This document shows, piece after piece, positions 9,404-17,904 of a stretch of DNA of 64,000 nt. The notes under the pieces are model-generated. The model did no database searches and was not told the origin of the DNA. It worked only from the letters and a program-made list of their open reading frames with translations. Each line of letters opens with the position of its first letter. The stretch's first letter is position 1. The position numbers and the translations under genes are program-made. The DNA is from JANQQJ01 sp046290575 (lineage in GTDB: Bacteria > Pseudomonadota > Alphaproteobacteria > SMXS01), in NCBI GenBank assembly GCA_046290575.1, contig JBKAGX010000006.1:1-64000 (forward strand), given 5' to 3'.

Positions 9404-10186
9404 ATGGAATTTGTCGAAGCGCGCGACGCGCAGCATATGGACGGGATGCGGCTGGCGCTGACGATCAACGTGTGTGGGCCGTGGAGCGAAGCGGCCAAGA
9501 ACATCCTTGAGGTCAAAGACATTCCCTATACGCCGGTGGCGCAATATGGCGGGCATGAGAATGAAGACCTGGTTGCCTGGACAGGCCACGGCAACGCGCC
9601 GGTCGCGGTTTGGGAGAATGAGCCGCCGCGCGCCGGGTGGGCGGAAATCCTGATGCTGGCGGAGCGTCTTGCGCCCGAGCCTGCGTTGCTGCCACAGGAC
9701 CCTGCGGCGCGCGCCCAGGTGTTCGGCATCTCGAACGAACTGGCAGGCGAATGGGGTTTTGGCTGGTGCCGGCGGATCATCATGTTTCCGCCGCCCGAAG
9801 CACCCGAAGATGTCGGTGGCGAAACCATGCGGATGCTGCGCAAGCGCTATGGTCATACGCCGCAACCCTATGAACAGGCACCGCATCGCTGCGTGCAGAT
9901 TCTGGATTTTTTGCGCGATACGCTCGACGCGCAGAAGGCCAAGGGCAGCCGCTATCTGGTCGGTGACGGCCTTACCGCTGCAGACATTTACTGGGCGACG
10001 TTCTCGCAGCTGCTGGAGCCGATGCCGGAGGAGCGTAACCCTGTATCAGGGCCCATGCGGGACGCTTATGCGACGGTGGGCGATATTGTTGAAGGCGCCA
10101 AGCATCCAATTCTGTTCGAACACCGGGATTTCATCTTCGATGAACATCTGACCCTGCCACTCGATTTCATGGATACGCGGGCCTAG
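9404..10186 (+). CDS. Glutathione S-transferase-like protein
   Basis: A 260-residue protein with an N-terminal thioredoxin-fold region (about 15-90, beginning LALTINVCGPWSEAAKNILE, where a short cysteine/serine motif sits in the GST active-site position) and an all-helical C-terminal domain containing the YLVGDGLTAADIYW motif, which is the GST N-capping box. It would conjugate or isomerise an electrophile, or act in detoxification. It sits 11 nt behind the LLM oxidoreductase and before two VOC genes, a set consistent with processing of an oxygenated or epoxide intermediate. Confidence 0.8.
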   Translation: MEFVEARDAQHMDGMRLALTINVCGPWSEAAKNILEVKDIPYTPVAQYGGHENEDLVAWTGHGNAPVAVWENEPPRAGWAEILMLAERLAPEPALLPQDPAARAQVFGISNELAGEWGFGWCRRIIMFPPPEAPEDVGGETMRMLRKRYGHTPQPYEQAPHRCVQILDFLRDTLDAQKAKGSRYLVGDGLTAADIYWATFSQLLEPMPEERNPVSGPMRDAYATVGDIVEGAKHPILFEHRDFIFDEHLTLPLDFMDTRA

Positions 10187-10212
10187 CGGAAATGGGCCGC
10201 TCGTACTGAGCC

Positions 10213-10289
10213 TCCTGAGCCTGTCGAAGGGCGAAATATGAGCGGTACAAATCCGCCCGCCCTTCGACAAGCTCAGGATGAACGGATTT
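10213..10289. repeat. Dispersed palindromic repeat, copy A
   Basis: Two 19-nt arms, 10213-10231 and 10260-10278, are inverted repeats of each other with one mismatch (TCCTGAGC..GTCGAAGGG). They are followed by the ATGAACGGATTT tail. The same unit, with differences, occurs at 46785-46859, also in an intergenic gap. It resembles the short REP-like dispersed repeats with a CTTCGAC..CTCAGGA core that are common in alphaproteobacterial genomes. Confidence 0.8.
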
Positions 10290-10313
10290 GGCGGATTTTT
10301 ACAGGAGGTTAGA

Positions 10314-10907
10314 ATGAGTGAACCATTCGTTTACGGCATGCACCATGTCGGCATTCACGTGCCGGATCTGGAGGCGGGCCGAAAATTCTATGAAGATGTT
10401 TTTGGCTTCGAAGTGATCGGTGTCGACAATTGGGATGAGGGCAATAAGGACGTCAACGCTTATGTCGGCATGGATGAAAGCTCAGCTGACAGTTACATGC
10501 TTCGTGGCGCGAACATCTGTATCGAGATCTGGTGCTATCGCACGCCGGAGTCGCGCTATGAACCGGGTGACCGGGTCGCCGCCGACCATGGTTATACGCA
10601 CTTATGCTTCACGGTCAGCGATTTCGAAGCGGTCCTGGAGAAGTTTCTGGCCGCAGGCGGGTCGCTGATCAAGCCGCTGACCAACGCACGTCCAGGTGGA
10701 TCGCGCATCCACTACTGCCGCGACCCGTTCGGCAATATCATCGAGCTGTTGCAAATGCCCAAGGGCGGCGGACTCGAATCCTTAGAGGGGATCGCCAAAG
10801 AAGGCGTCTACGGCCCGCCGCCCGACCGCTACTACATCTTCGAGAATGGCGAGTTTGCCGGCATGCGCGACCGGTCGAAACTCCCCTACAGCCGGGACGA
10901 CTCATGA
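10314..10907 (+). CDS. VOC-family protein (glyoxalase/extradiol dioxygenase fold)
   Basis: A 197-residue vicinal-oxygen-chelate protein. The first metal-ligand strand is YGMHHVGIHV, the substrate strand FYEDVFGFEV follows, and the second half carries YTHLCFTV and the C-terminal DPFGNIIELLQ with the terminal Glu ligand. The chemistry could be isomerase, lyase or dioxygenase. I set the start at the ATG at 10314, with AGGAGG 5 nt before it. It overlaps the next VOC gene by 4 nt (ATGA), so both are translated together. Confidence 0.88.
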   Translation: MSEPFVYGMHHVGIHVPDLEAGRKFYEDVFGFEVIGVDNWDEGNKDVNAYVGMDESSADSYMLRGANICIEIWCYRTPESRYEPGDRVAADHGYTHLCFTVSDFEAVLEKFLAAGGSLIKPLTNARPGGSRIHYCRDPFGNIIELLQMPKGGGLESLEGIAKEGVYGPPPDRYYIFENGEFAGMRDRSKLPYSRDDS

Positions 10908-11377
10908 TCAGGGGTGTTCACCACACATCGATCTCGACGCCTGACATGGACAGGGCGTTGGAATTTTACCGCGATCTCTTGGGCGTTGAGGTGCTGTTCG
11001 AAGTGCCTTTCGACGGTGAGGCTATAGAGGCGATCACCGCCCTGCCAGGCGCCAAGGGCCGGGTCGCCATGCTGCGCGCGGCCAACCTGCATATTGAATT
11101 GTTTGAATATGCCGCGCCCGAAGCCGCGCCTAATGTCACCACAGATGACGGCCCCCGCCCGGTCAACAATCACGGGCTGACGCATCTGTGTTTCGATGTC
11201 ACTGACCTGCCCGCGGAATATGAGCGGCTGAAGGCTGCAGGTGTCGAATTCCACTGCCCGCCGATGCAACTGGGCGGCGGCGGTGTTCTAACGACCTATG
11301 CCCGCGACCCGGACGGCAATGTGGTCGAGCTGCAGGAAATCCTGAACCCCAAAAGCCGCATGCGGATGGACTTTTGA
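10904..11377 (+). CDS. VOC-family protein, second tandem copy
   Basis: A 157-residue single-domain VOC protein. It contains IRGVHHTSISTPDMDRALEF at the N-terminus (His ligand), HGLTHLCFDV in the middle (second His) and DPDGNVVELQE at the end (Glu ligand). Its ATG overlaps the stop of the preceding VOC gene. The two are divergent in sequence, so they are more likely partners or act on different intermediates than a recent duplication. A strong hairpin at 11382-11406 ends the transcript. Confidence 0.88.
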   Translation: MIRGVHHTSISTPDMDRALEFYRDLLGVEVLFEVPFDGEAIEAITALPGAKGRVAMLRAANLHIELFEYAAPEAAPNVTTDDGPRPVNNHGLTHLCFDVTDLPAEYERLKAAGVEFHCPPMQLGGGGVLTTYARDPDGNVVELQEILNPKSRMRMDF

Positions 11378-11378
11378 C

Positions 11379-11406
11379 AAAAAAGGGCGGCCATCGGCCG
11401 CCCTTT
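11379..11406. terminator. Bidirectional rho-independent terminator
   Basis: An 11-bp perfect stem AAAGGGCGGCC / GGCCGCCCTTT (11382-11392 and 11396-11406) with a 3-nt ATC loop lies between two converging genes. On the minus strand the stem is followed by a run of T from 11381-11379, making it a good intrinsic terminator for the PNPOx gene; on the plus strand the T run is only CCCTTT inside the stem, so termination of the VOC operon is weaker. Confidence 0.85.
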
Positions 11407-11429
11407 CGGATTCGTCTAACTGACGTGAG

Positions 11430-12029
11430 TTACCGGGGCGGCAGGCCTTTTTCAGCGCGGTACTTGTTCATGCGCTCTTTGTCACCGCTCTGGCGTTCAC
11501 CGAGCTCTTCCTCGGAAATCGTGCCCGCCATATGCGCGCCAGCCTTCTTGCCGTTGTACATGATTTTCTTCACCGGTGTGACGGCGATGATCGTCCGCAG
11601 CGGCGAATCGAGCAGATTGTAGAAGAACTTTTCACCTTCCGGGTTGTCCGGGTTCAGCTTTTGCGACAGCGCGGTGTAGAACCAGTGCTTGGTCTCATCG
11701 TCGTTGAAGAATTCGGCTGTGCCCTTGAAGGTTATGGCACCGCCCGGCAGATCATCCGTAACAGGCATGCCGACAGGATAGCCATGGCTTGAGACGTTGA
11801 CCGAAACTCGATTGTCGCGCTTGATCGCAACGGCGCGGTGGCGGTGTTCGGCAAAAGTGATCCAGACCTTGCCGTCATGCCAGACAAAGGCGTGGGTCAC
11901 GCCAACCGGCCAGCCGTCCTTGGTGCCCCACATCAGCACACATTCGACGGATGTGTTCATAAGGGTGTCGATCTCTTCGTCGGTAAACGGATAGATCGAA
12001 ACGATTTCGTGGTCGTGAGTCTGTGCCAT
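11430..12029 (-). CDS. Pyridoxamine 5'-phosphate oxidase-fold (flavin/F420-binding) protein
   Basis: A 199-residue split-barrel protein. The VECVLMWGTKDGWPVGVTHA and DGKVWITFAEHRHRAVAIKR segments are typical of the PNPOx-like family, which binds FMN or F420 and includes F420H2-dependent reductases. It does not have the PdxH length or active-site arrangement, so I do not call it PdxH. AGGGGAG precedes the ATG. Its position among luciferase-like enzymes fits a flavin or F420 redox partner, which is inference. Confidence 0.82.
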   Translation of the reverse strand: MAQTHDHEIVSIYPFTDEEIDTLMNTSVECVLMWGTKDGWPVGVTHAFVWHDGKVWITFAEHRHRAVAIKRDNRVSVNVSSHGYPVGMPVTDDLPGGAITFKGTAEFFNDDETKHWFYTALSQKLNPDNPEGEKFFYNLLDSPLRTIIAVTPVKKIMYNGKKAGAHMAGTISEEELGERQSGDKERMNKYRAEKGLPPR

Positions 12030-12151
12030 GTGTCTCCCCTGAGGTTTCTGGCCTGAGTTGTAGGGCCTGAGTTGGTTGGCGTGGTTTCCTGCGCGACCAA
12101 GCAGTATCCGGCTTGCCCGTAAAAAACAAGCAGCTTGGAATGTTTCTGTCT

Positions 12152-13024
12152 CTAGTTATGGTACGCAGACATGGCGTCGGCATGGGCATGAAGCTGTTCA
12201 AACGCGGCATCGCGATTGTCGTTGGGCAGGTTCAGCACCATGCGTTCGACACCATTCTTAGCCAGCGTATCGATGAATTGCGGCTCCGGCGGCAGACCCA
12301 TGGCGCTGATCGAGGTTTTCGGCTTTTCATATTCCTCTTCCAGCTGGCGGGTTCTGGAGACCATTTCGGGCAGCGCATCCAGATGCGTCATCTTGCCCTC
12401 GAGCGACTCATGCCACTCCGGCACGAAGACCGGCAGCCAGCCATTCCCCAGATTGACGACGCGCTTGAGGATGTTCGGCCCGGCACCGGCGATCAGGATC
12501 GGCGGATGCGGTTCCTGAACCGGCTTCGGCCATTGCCAGGACCTGCTGATCTTCACCAGGTCGCCGTCATATTCGGCTTCTTCCTCGGTCCAGAACTGCT
12601 TCATGGCCTCCAGCCGCTCGCGGGTGATTTTGAAGCGGTCCTTGAACGCGACGCCGTGATTCTCCATCTCCGGCGGGTTCCAGCCCGCGCCGACACCGAA
12701 AATCACCCGGCCGCCCGAGATCTGATCGATGGTCGAGATCGCCTTGGCGCAATTGATCGGGTCGTGCTGCGGTACGATGCAGATCGCGGTGCCCAGCTTG
12801 ATCTTTTGCGTCACCGCCGCAGCCGCCCCCAGAGCCACAAACGGGTCGAACATGCTGCGATAGGCCATCGGCACCTCGCCGCCCAGGGCGAACTCGGTCT
12901 CGACCGGGATGTGTGAGTGCTCGGATACGAACAGCGATTCGAAGCCCAGCTTCTCGGCTTCAATGGCAAGTTCGACCGGTTGGGCGCTGAAATGGGTGGA
13001 AAAGATGCTGATGCCGAATTTCAT
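12152..13024 (-). CDS. LLM class F420-dependent oxidoreductase (TIGR03619-like)
   Basis: A 290-residue luciferase-like oxidoreductase. MKFGISIFSTHFS, the GFESLFVSEHSHIP segment, QISGGRVIFGVGAGW and QEPHPPILIAGAG mark the family. It is most similar in layout to the protein at 8520, and the two may be paralogues with different substrates. GAGGGGAGCAG precedes the ATG. It is divergent from the ABM/amidohydrolase operon that starts at 13165, so the 140-nt gap probably contains shared control. Confidence 0.88.
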   Translation of the reverse strand: MKFGISIFSTHFSAQPVELAIEAEKLGFESLFVSEHSHIPVETEFALGGEVPMAYRSMFDPFVALGAAAAVTQKIKLGTAICIVPQHDPINCAKAISTIDQISGGRVIFGVGAGWNPPEMENHGVAFKDRFKITRERLEAMKQFWTEEEAEYDGDLVKISRSWQWPKPVQEPHPPILIAGAGPNILKRVVNLGNGWLPVFVPEWHESLEGKMTHLDALPEMVSRTRQLEEEYEKPKTSISAMGLPPEPQFIDTLAKNGVERMVLNLPNDNRDAAFEQLHAHADAMSAYHN

Positions 13025-13065
13025 GAAACTGCTCCCCTCGAGTTTGTTCGGCAGGGTTCGTCATT

Positions 13066-13088
13066 ATTTTTCCTATCACAAGAAAAAT
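13066..13088. promoter_or_regulatory. AT-rich inverted repeat in divergent promoter gap
   Basis: ATTTTTC (13066-13072) and GAAAAAT (13082-13088) form a perfect 7-bp inverted repeat with a 9-nt spacer, between the divergent LLM and ABM genes. It could be an operator for a regulator shared by both. There is no matching regulator gene next to it, and chance cannot be ruled out in an AT-rich promoter. Confidence 0.3.
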
Positions 13089-13164
13089 CACGCGTGCTGA
13101 CTTTTCCGCGCTCCCGGTTTAGGGTTTCTGCAGACGGAAGATTCATTCAAAGGGGGAGACCAAA

Positions 13165-13512
13165 TTGATCGTCGTCGTAGCCAAGCTCGTATTCGCCGAC
13201 CAGGAGGCCCGCGACCGGGCTGTCGAACTTTCAACACCTATCCAGATGGCGACCCGCAACGAGGAAAAAGGCTGTCAGGATTATTGCTTTGCCGCAGACC
13301 CGGGTGTGCCGAACACCATCCAGGTCTATGAGTTGTGGGACACCGGCGCTGATCTGGTGGCGCACTTCAAGCACCCCAACTATACGGCGATGGTCGAAGT
13401 GCTGGGCAGTGCCGGGATCGTCGAATCGATCAATGCCGCCTATGACACCCACAAAAGCATGCCCGTTTATCATGAAGACGGCAGCGCCCGCGACAAGTTC
13501 TGGGACGACTAG
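13165..13512 (+). CDS. Antibiotic biosynthesis monooxygenase (ABM) domain protein
   Basis: A 115-residue dimeric alpha/beta-barrel domain. MATRNEEKGCQDYCF and TIQVYELWDTGADLVAHFKH follow the ABM pattern (strand, E-x-G-C/N-x-x-Y, strand, E-x-W-x-s-x-x-x-x-x-H). Such proteins are cofactor-free quinol or anthrone oxygenases, or small stress proteins. The TTG at 13165 starts directly after AGGGGGAG and the frame has no ATG nearby, so a TTG start is likely. The amidohydrolase begins 6 nt later. Confidence 0.8.
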   Translation: MIVVVAKLVFADQEARDRAVELSTPIQMATRNEEKGCQDYCFAADPGVPNTIQVYELWDTGADLVAHFKHPNYTAMVEVLGSAGIVESINAAYDTHKSMPVYHEDGSARDKFWDD

Positions 13513-13518
13513 GCCGCT

Positions 13519-14499
13519 ATGAACGACATGGTCATAGACCTGCACGCCCATACCGTGTTCGAAGAAGGCTTCGGGCAGGCGGGTAAATACGGGCCGGAAC
13601 TCGCCAAGGACGAACAGGGCGTGCCCTATTTCCGGTTCGGCGGCTATCAGATGAAGCCGATGGACTACACCGGCACCATCTTCATGGACGCGAACAAGCG
13701 GCTTGAGGCGATGGATGCCCACGGCGCCGACATGCAGATGCTGTCGGCCAACCCGCTGACCTGGTTCCATCACATCGATGCGGCAGACGCGATCCATTTC
13801 TGCAAGGTGCAGAACGACGCGATGGCCAAGCTGTGCAGCGATCATCCGGACAAGTTCCTGGGGTCGGCATCACTGCCGATGCAGGACGTCGATGCGGCGA
13901 TGGAAGAGCTGAACCGCTGCGTCAAGGAATTGGGTATGGTGGGCGCCTATGTGGGCACCAACTATCCCTATGATCTGGACGACGCCCGGTTGGATGATTT
14001 CTACCGGCTTCTGGTCGATCTTGATGTGCCGCTGTTTTTCCACCCGGCATCGACCGGCGGCGTAACGGGTCCTGACGACCCGCGTATGGCCCGGTTCGAT
14101 ATGACGCTCCTGCTGGGGTATCCTTACGAAGAGACGATGGCGATTGCCCAGCTGATCTTTGGTGGCGTGCTGGATCGGCATCCGGATCTCGATATCTGCA
14201 TGTCGCATGGCGGCGGCGCGATTGCCTTCCTGCTGCCGCGCTTTGAAGGCATGTCGAAATTCCGCGACTGGGCGCCGGATTCAGTGAAGGAGCATGGCTT
14301 TCAGGCGGTGTTGAAGCGTATGTGGTTTGACGCCCATGTGAATGGCGAAGCGCCGCATCAGATGTTGATCGACGTGGTCGGTGAAGACCGGCTGGTTTAT
14401 GGAACGAATTTCGGGGGCTGGGATACGCCCCCCAAAGCCGACGCTTTTGCGGCCAGCCTGGGGAGAAACGCCCGCAAGCTGCTGCGCCTCGATAAGTAG
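13519..14499 (+). CDS. Amidohydrolase 2 family (ACMSD-like) metal-dependent hydrolase/decarboxylase
   Basis: A 326-residue TIM-barrel protein. The metal motif DLHAH (H9-x-H11), the buried FHPAST strand and CMSHGGGA (His) are as in aminocarboxymuconate-semialdehyde decarboxylase and related hydrolases. The position that is normally Asp in the last metal motif (family form GTDYP) reads GTNF here, followed by GGWD, so the ligand may be shifted or absent. The gene follows the ABM gene by 6 nt and precedes another amidohydrolase by 28 nt. Ring cleavage or decarboxylation of an aromatic acid is a reasonable but unproven role. Confidence 0.85.
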   Translation: MNDMVIDLHAHTVFEEGFGQAGKYGPELAKDEQGVPYFRFGGYQMKPMDYTGTIFMDANKRLEAMDAHGADMQMLSANPLTWFHHIDAADAIHFCKVQNDAMAKLCSDHPDKFLGSASLPMQDVDAAMEELNRCVKELGMVGAYVGTNYPYDLDDARLDDFYRLLVDLDVPLFFHPASTGGVTGPDDPRMARFDMTLLLGYPYEETMAIAQLIFGGVLDRHPDLDICMSHGGGAIAFLLPRFEGMSKFRDWAPDSVKEHGFQAVLKRMWFDAHVNGEAPHQMLIDVVGEDRLVYGTNFGGWDTPPKADAFAASLGRNARKLLRLDK

Positions 14500-14527
14500 C
14501 GCGTCGGCGCAGGTAAGGAGACAAAGG

Positions 14528-15841
14528 ATGAATCTTGAAAAAATGGTGCTGACCGGCGCCAAGCTGTTCACCGGCACCAGCGAAGAAGCGATCGAAGACG
14601 GCGCCGTCTGGGTCGATGGAGACATGATCCGTTATGCGGGCCCCGCGCAGGGGTTGCCCAAGGCCGCTGCTGATTTGCCGCATTACGATGTAGGCGGTCA
14701 GTTCGTTATGCCGGGCATGACCGAATCTCATTCGCACCTCTCATTTTCCGACAACAGCCCGTTCGAACTGGGCAATCCGACTTCGGAAGCGGCCATGATG
14801 GCCTCTGTCCGCAATGCGCGGATGATGCTGGGTGCTGGTTTTACGTCGGCCATCAGCTTCGGCTCGGTTCACAAGGTAGACGTACACCTGAAGGCAGCGA
14901 TTGAGGACGGCCGGATTCCCGGGCCGCGTCTGCGTCCCGGCGGCAAGGACATCGGCACGACGGCCAGCAATGTGGATTCGCCGGGCGGCCTCAGCATGAT
15001 TGCCAACGGACCCTGGGATCTGCGGACAATCGTGCGCAAACAGCGTGTGGACGGCGTCGAGATCATCAAGATTTTTCTCGATGGCGAAGGGTTCAGAAGC
15101 CATGCCCCGGCGGGTGAACTCGCCTTCACCGATGAAGAAGTTGCTGCTGTTGTGGATGAAGCGCACCGGCACGGGCAGCGGGTGGCGTGCCATGCGCGCG
15201 GGGCAGATGCCGTCAAGCAGGCGGTACGTCACGGGGTCGACCTGATCGGTCATGGCAACTATGTCGATGATGAAGGCATTGATATGCTGAAGAAGATTCG
15301 TGACAAGGTCTCGGTTGGCCCGGCCATCGCCTGGGAAGTCACCTTCGTTGAAAACATGGCGAGTTTCGGCTTTGGCCCCGATAGCGACAACTACCGGCAC
15401 TACACCGGCGAGATTGAAGCCACCAAGGTTGCGATGAAGAAATATCAGGCGGCCGGTATCAAGACGCCGATTGGTGGGGACTATGGCATTTCGATCGCGC
15501 CCCACGGCGCCTATGCGAAGGACCTTGAATATTATGTCGATCTGTTCGGCTTCACGCCCGGCTACGCCTTGTTGTGTGCCACGGCACAGGGCGGTGCCGC
15601 CGCTGATCCGGACGGTATGATCGGCACCCTGGAAGAGGGCAAATATGCCGATCTGGTGATCGTCAATGGCGATCCGCTCGCCGACATAACCGTCATGCAG
15701 GATCACAGCAAGATTACCGCGGTGATGAAGGGTGGTCATCTCTATCAGGGGCTAACGGTCGAAGAGCCGTTTGCCCGCCAGGCGTCGGATGTGTTGCCGG
15801 CGGCGGCCCCGGCGCCGGGGGTGCTCGAACCCGCCCAGTAA
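14528..15841 (+). CDS. Amidohydrolase family protein (imidazolonepropionase/dipeptidase-like)
   Basis: A 437-residue metal-dependent hydrolase of the composite-domain amidohydrolase type. A beta-sandwich N-terminus leads to MPGMTESHSHLSF (His-x-His ligands), VEIIKIFLDGEG (Lys ligand region), VACHARG and LIGHGNYV (His ligands), and GGDYGISIAPHG (Asp). The C-terminal LEEGKYADLVIVNGDPL strand is a family hallmark. The ATG at 14528 has AAGGAGACAAAGG before it. It is the third gene of the ABM-amidohydrolase operon and probably opens an amide, lactam or similar ring. Confidence 0.88.
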   Translation: MNLEKMVLTGAKLFTGTSEEAIEDGAVWVDGDMIRYAGPAQGLPKAAADLPHYDVGGQFVMPGMTESHSHLSFSDNSPFELGNPTSEAAMMASVRNARMMLGAGFTSAISFGSVHKVDVHLKAAIEDGRIPGPRLRPGGKDIGTTASNVDSPGGLSMIANGPWDLRTIVRKQRVDGVEIIKIFLDGEGFRSHAPAGELAFTDEEVAAVVDEAHRHGQRVACHARGADAVKQAVRHGVDLIGHGNYVDDEGIDMLKKIRDKVSVGPAIAWEVTFVENMASFGFGPDSDNYRHYTGEIEATKVAMKKYQAAGIKTPIGGDYGISIAPHGAYAKDLEYYVDLFGFTPGYALLCATAQGGAAADPDGMIGTLEEGKYADLVIVNGDPLADITVMQDHSKITAVMKGGHLYQGLTVEEPFARQASDVLPAAAPAPGVLEPAQ

Positions 15842-15852
15842 TTGTTGAAGCA

Positions 15853-15948
15853 CCCCTCACCCGGTCTTCGCCTTGCTCAGACCACCCTCTTTCCTGAGGG
15901 GAGAGGGAAGTGAGGCCGAGCAGCGCGACGGCCGATCAGGGTGAGGGG
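15853..15948. repeat. REP-like imperfect palindromic element
   Basis: The outer arms CCCCTCACCC (15853-15862) and GGGTGAGGGG (15939-15948) are perfect inverted repeats. Inside them CCCTCT (15885-15890) and AGAGGG (15902-15907) form a second stem. It fills most of the 135-nt gap between the amidohydrolase and P450 genes. The CCCTCACCC..GGGTGAGGG arms are a common REP theme in Proteobacteria; no second copy is seen in this window. Confidence 0.6.
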
Positions 15949-15976
15949 GTAAGATCATTGGTTAAAGGGACACTTG

Positions 15977-17266
15977 ATGTCAGTTGTTAACCGCATGCTT
16001 GATCCGGTGGTGCCGGAAAGCGTCGACGACCTCAAGCTCGCCGATGTCGAGGTGCTTGAGTGCCCATACCCCACTTATGATCTGATGCTGCGGGAGGCGC
16101 CGGTCTGGAAAGACCCGGTCACCGGCATGTACATCATCTCGCGCTATGAGGACTGCCGTGAGATCATCCGCGACCCGGAGACCTTCTCCAATTGGCGGCC
16201 CACCAATGACTGGGACAACCTGACCGGGGTCGCGCGCAAGGCCTATCTGCGCTTCAAGGAAAAGGGCTGGGTGCCCGGCGTGTCGCTGGCAGGCCGCGAC
16301 GATCCGAACCACAAGCAGATGCGCGCCATGTTCGACGAGGCGTTCACCGCCAGCCGCATCCGCGAGATGGACCCGGCCGTCGAAAAGCTCGCCTATGATT
16401 TGATCGATGACTGGATCGATGATGGAAAATGCGAGTTCTTCTGGCAGTTCGCGGTGCCGCTACCGCTGATCATCATCTGCCAGCAGATGGGCGCGCCGCG
16501 TGAAGATGTCTGGAAGATCAAGGAATGGACCGATGCATGGATGAAGGGCATCGGCTTTGGTCTGACCGAAGAAGAGCTGATGTGGTGCATCGACAAGGAA
16601 ATTGAGTCACAGCACTATTTCAAGCCGATCTTTGACCGCCTGCGAAAAAAGCCGGACGGCACGTTGCTGTCTGAACTGGTCAACCGCGTCATTCCTGAAT
16701 GGGGCCGCCCGCTCACCGACAACGAGCTGATGGCGGAGATGATGCAGGACACCTTCGTCGGTGGCTCTGAAACCACGACCAACGCGATTACTTCCGGTCT
16801 GATGCTGCTGGGGATGAACCGGCCGGTGTGGGAACAGCTGAAATCCGACCCCGACAAATATCTGCGTACCTTTTGCGAAGAAGTCGTCCGGCTGGAAAGC
16901 CCGGCCCAGGGCATGAGCCGTCTGGTCAAGAAAGATGTTGAAATACAGGGGGTTAAAATTCCCGCAGGGTCCATGCTGCATATGCGCTATGCCGCGGCCA
17001 ACCGGGACCCGGCCAAGTTCGACTGCCCGCATGAGATCGATCTGGAGCGCAAGAACGCCGGCGCGCATCTGGGGTTTTCATCCGGCGTGCACCATTGCCT
17101 TGGCGCACCGCTCGCCAGGCGGGAGCTTTACTGGGCCTTCAAGGCGTTCACCGACCGGATCGAGGACTTCCGCCTCGCCGATGACAACGATCTGCGCCAC
17201 CAGCCCAATTTCGGCCTACGCATCAAAACCAGGCTCAACATCGAGTTTGAAAAGAAGAAGGATTGA
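15977..17266 (+). CDS. Cytochrome P450
   Basis: A 429-residue soluble bacterial P450 monooxygenase. The haem thiolate motif FSSGVHHCLGAPLAR puts the ligand at Cys374. The I-helix oxygen-binding motif is GGSETTTNAI and the K-helix E-x-x-R is EEVVRLE. No membrane anchor is present, as in class I systems that need a ferredoxin and reductase; neither gene is close by. I chose the ATG at 15977, 3 nt after a TTG that is also possible. It heads a row of SnoaL-like, SDR and Rieske oxygenase genes on the same strand, implying oxidative degradation of a terpenoid, steroid or aromatic compound. Confidence 0.94.
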   Translation: MSVVNRMLDPVVPESVDDLKLADVEVLECPYPTYDLMLREAPVWKDPVTGMYIISRYEDCREIIRDPETFSNWRPTNDWDNLTGVARKAYLRFKEKGWVPGVSLAGRDDPNHKQMRAMFDEAFTASRIREMDPAVEKLAYDLIDDWIDDGKCEFFWQFAVPLPLIIICQQMGAPREDVWKIKEWTDAWMKGIGFGLTEEELMWCIDKEIESQHYFKPIFDRLRKKPDGTLLSELVNRVIPEWGRPLTDNELMAEMMQDTFVGGSETTTNAITSGLMLLGMNRPVWEQLKSDPDKYLRTFCEEVVRLESPAQGMSRLVKKDVEIQGVKIPAGSMLHMRYAAANRDPAKFDCPHEIDLERKNAGAHLGFSSGVHHCLGAPLARRELYWAFKAFTDRIEDFRLADDNDLRHQPNFGLRIKTRLNIEFEKKKD

Positions 17267-17397
17267 ACCCGAACGTGATTGTGAGCGCTCCGGCGCTTTT
17301 GCGAAGGAATGCGCGGCAATGCATGGACGTTGGGGCCTGGATCGATATGGATCGCGGCGCTGTGCTCGCGATGACGTACAAGAACAAGGGAAGCAGA
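17267..17397. other. Intergenic gap with a short palindrome
   Basis: The 131 nt between the P450 and SnoaL-like genes contain AGCGCTCCGGCGCT (an imperfect palindrome) followed by ATCGATATGGATCGCGGCG..GCGATGACG, a type of phrase seen in dispersed intergenic repeats of this group. The coding frame of the next gene is open through this stretch, but the composition and the lack of a ribosome binding site argue against translation. Confidence 0.4.
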
Positions 17398-17898
17398 ATG
17401 CCATATAGCCACGACCAACTGTCCGATATCGAGGCCATCGAAGACTGCGCCAAGCGCTATTGCCGCGGGGTCGACCGGCTTGACCCGGAGGTGATGAAAT
17501 CCGCCTATTGGCCGGACGCGACGGACGATCACGGCGTCTTTGTCGGTAATGCGATGGAATTTGTCGATATGTGCATGGTCAGCCATTTGAAATGGCGCGG
17601 GACCATGCACTGCATCTTCAACCACAAGATTGAGCTGGGCGATGACGGCGTCAGTGCCACCGGCGAAATCTACAACGTCACCTATCTGTTCGGTGAAGGC
17701 GATGCAGGCATCGACACCTGGTGGGGCCGCTATCTTGATCGCTATGAAAAGCGCGGCGATGAGTGGCGTATCGCCGAGCGGGTCTGCGTCCATGAAGGGA
17801 CCCAGAACCGCGACGGTCCCGCCATGGAAATCGACTCGCCTAAGTTCCGCCAGGGCGATTTCGACCGTGGCACGCCGGGCCGGCCGGTGGGGCCTTAA
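17398..17898 (+). CDS. SnoaL-like / nuclear transport factor 2-fold protein
   Basis: A 166-residue protein of the NTF2-like superfamily, which includes polyketide cyclases, dehydratases, isomerases and the small subunit of ring-hydroxylating dioxygenases. The N-terminal helix (DIEAIEDCAKRYCRGVDRLD), the YWPDATDDHG strand turn and WRIAERVCVHE are typical. AAGGGAAGCAG precedes the ATG at 17398. Next to a Rieske oxygenase alpha subunit it could be either its beta-like partner or a separate isomerase; the 36-residue spacing and lack of a beta-subunit signature favour the latter. Confidence 0.82.
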   Translation: MPYSHDQLSDIEAIEDCAKRYCRGVDRLDPEVMKSAYWPDATDDHGVFVGNAMEFVDMCMVSHLKWRGTMHCIFNHKIELGDDGVSATGEIYNVTYLFGEGDAGIDTWWGRYLDRYEKRGDEWRIAERVCVHEGTQNRDGPAMEIDSPKFRQGDFDRGTPGRPVGP

Positions 17899-17904
17899 GT
17901 ACCC

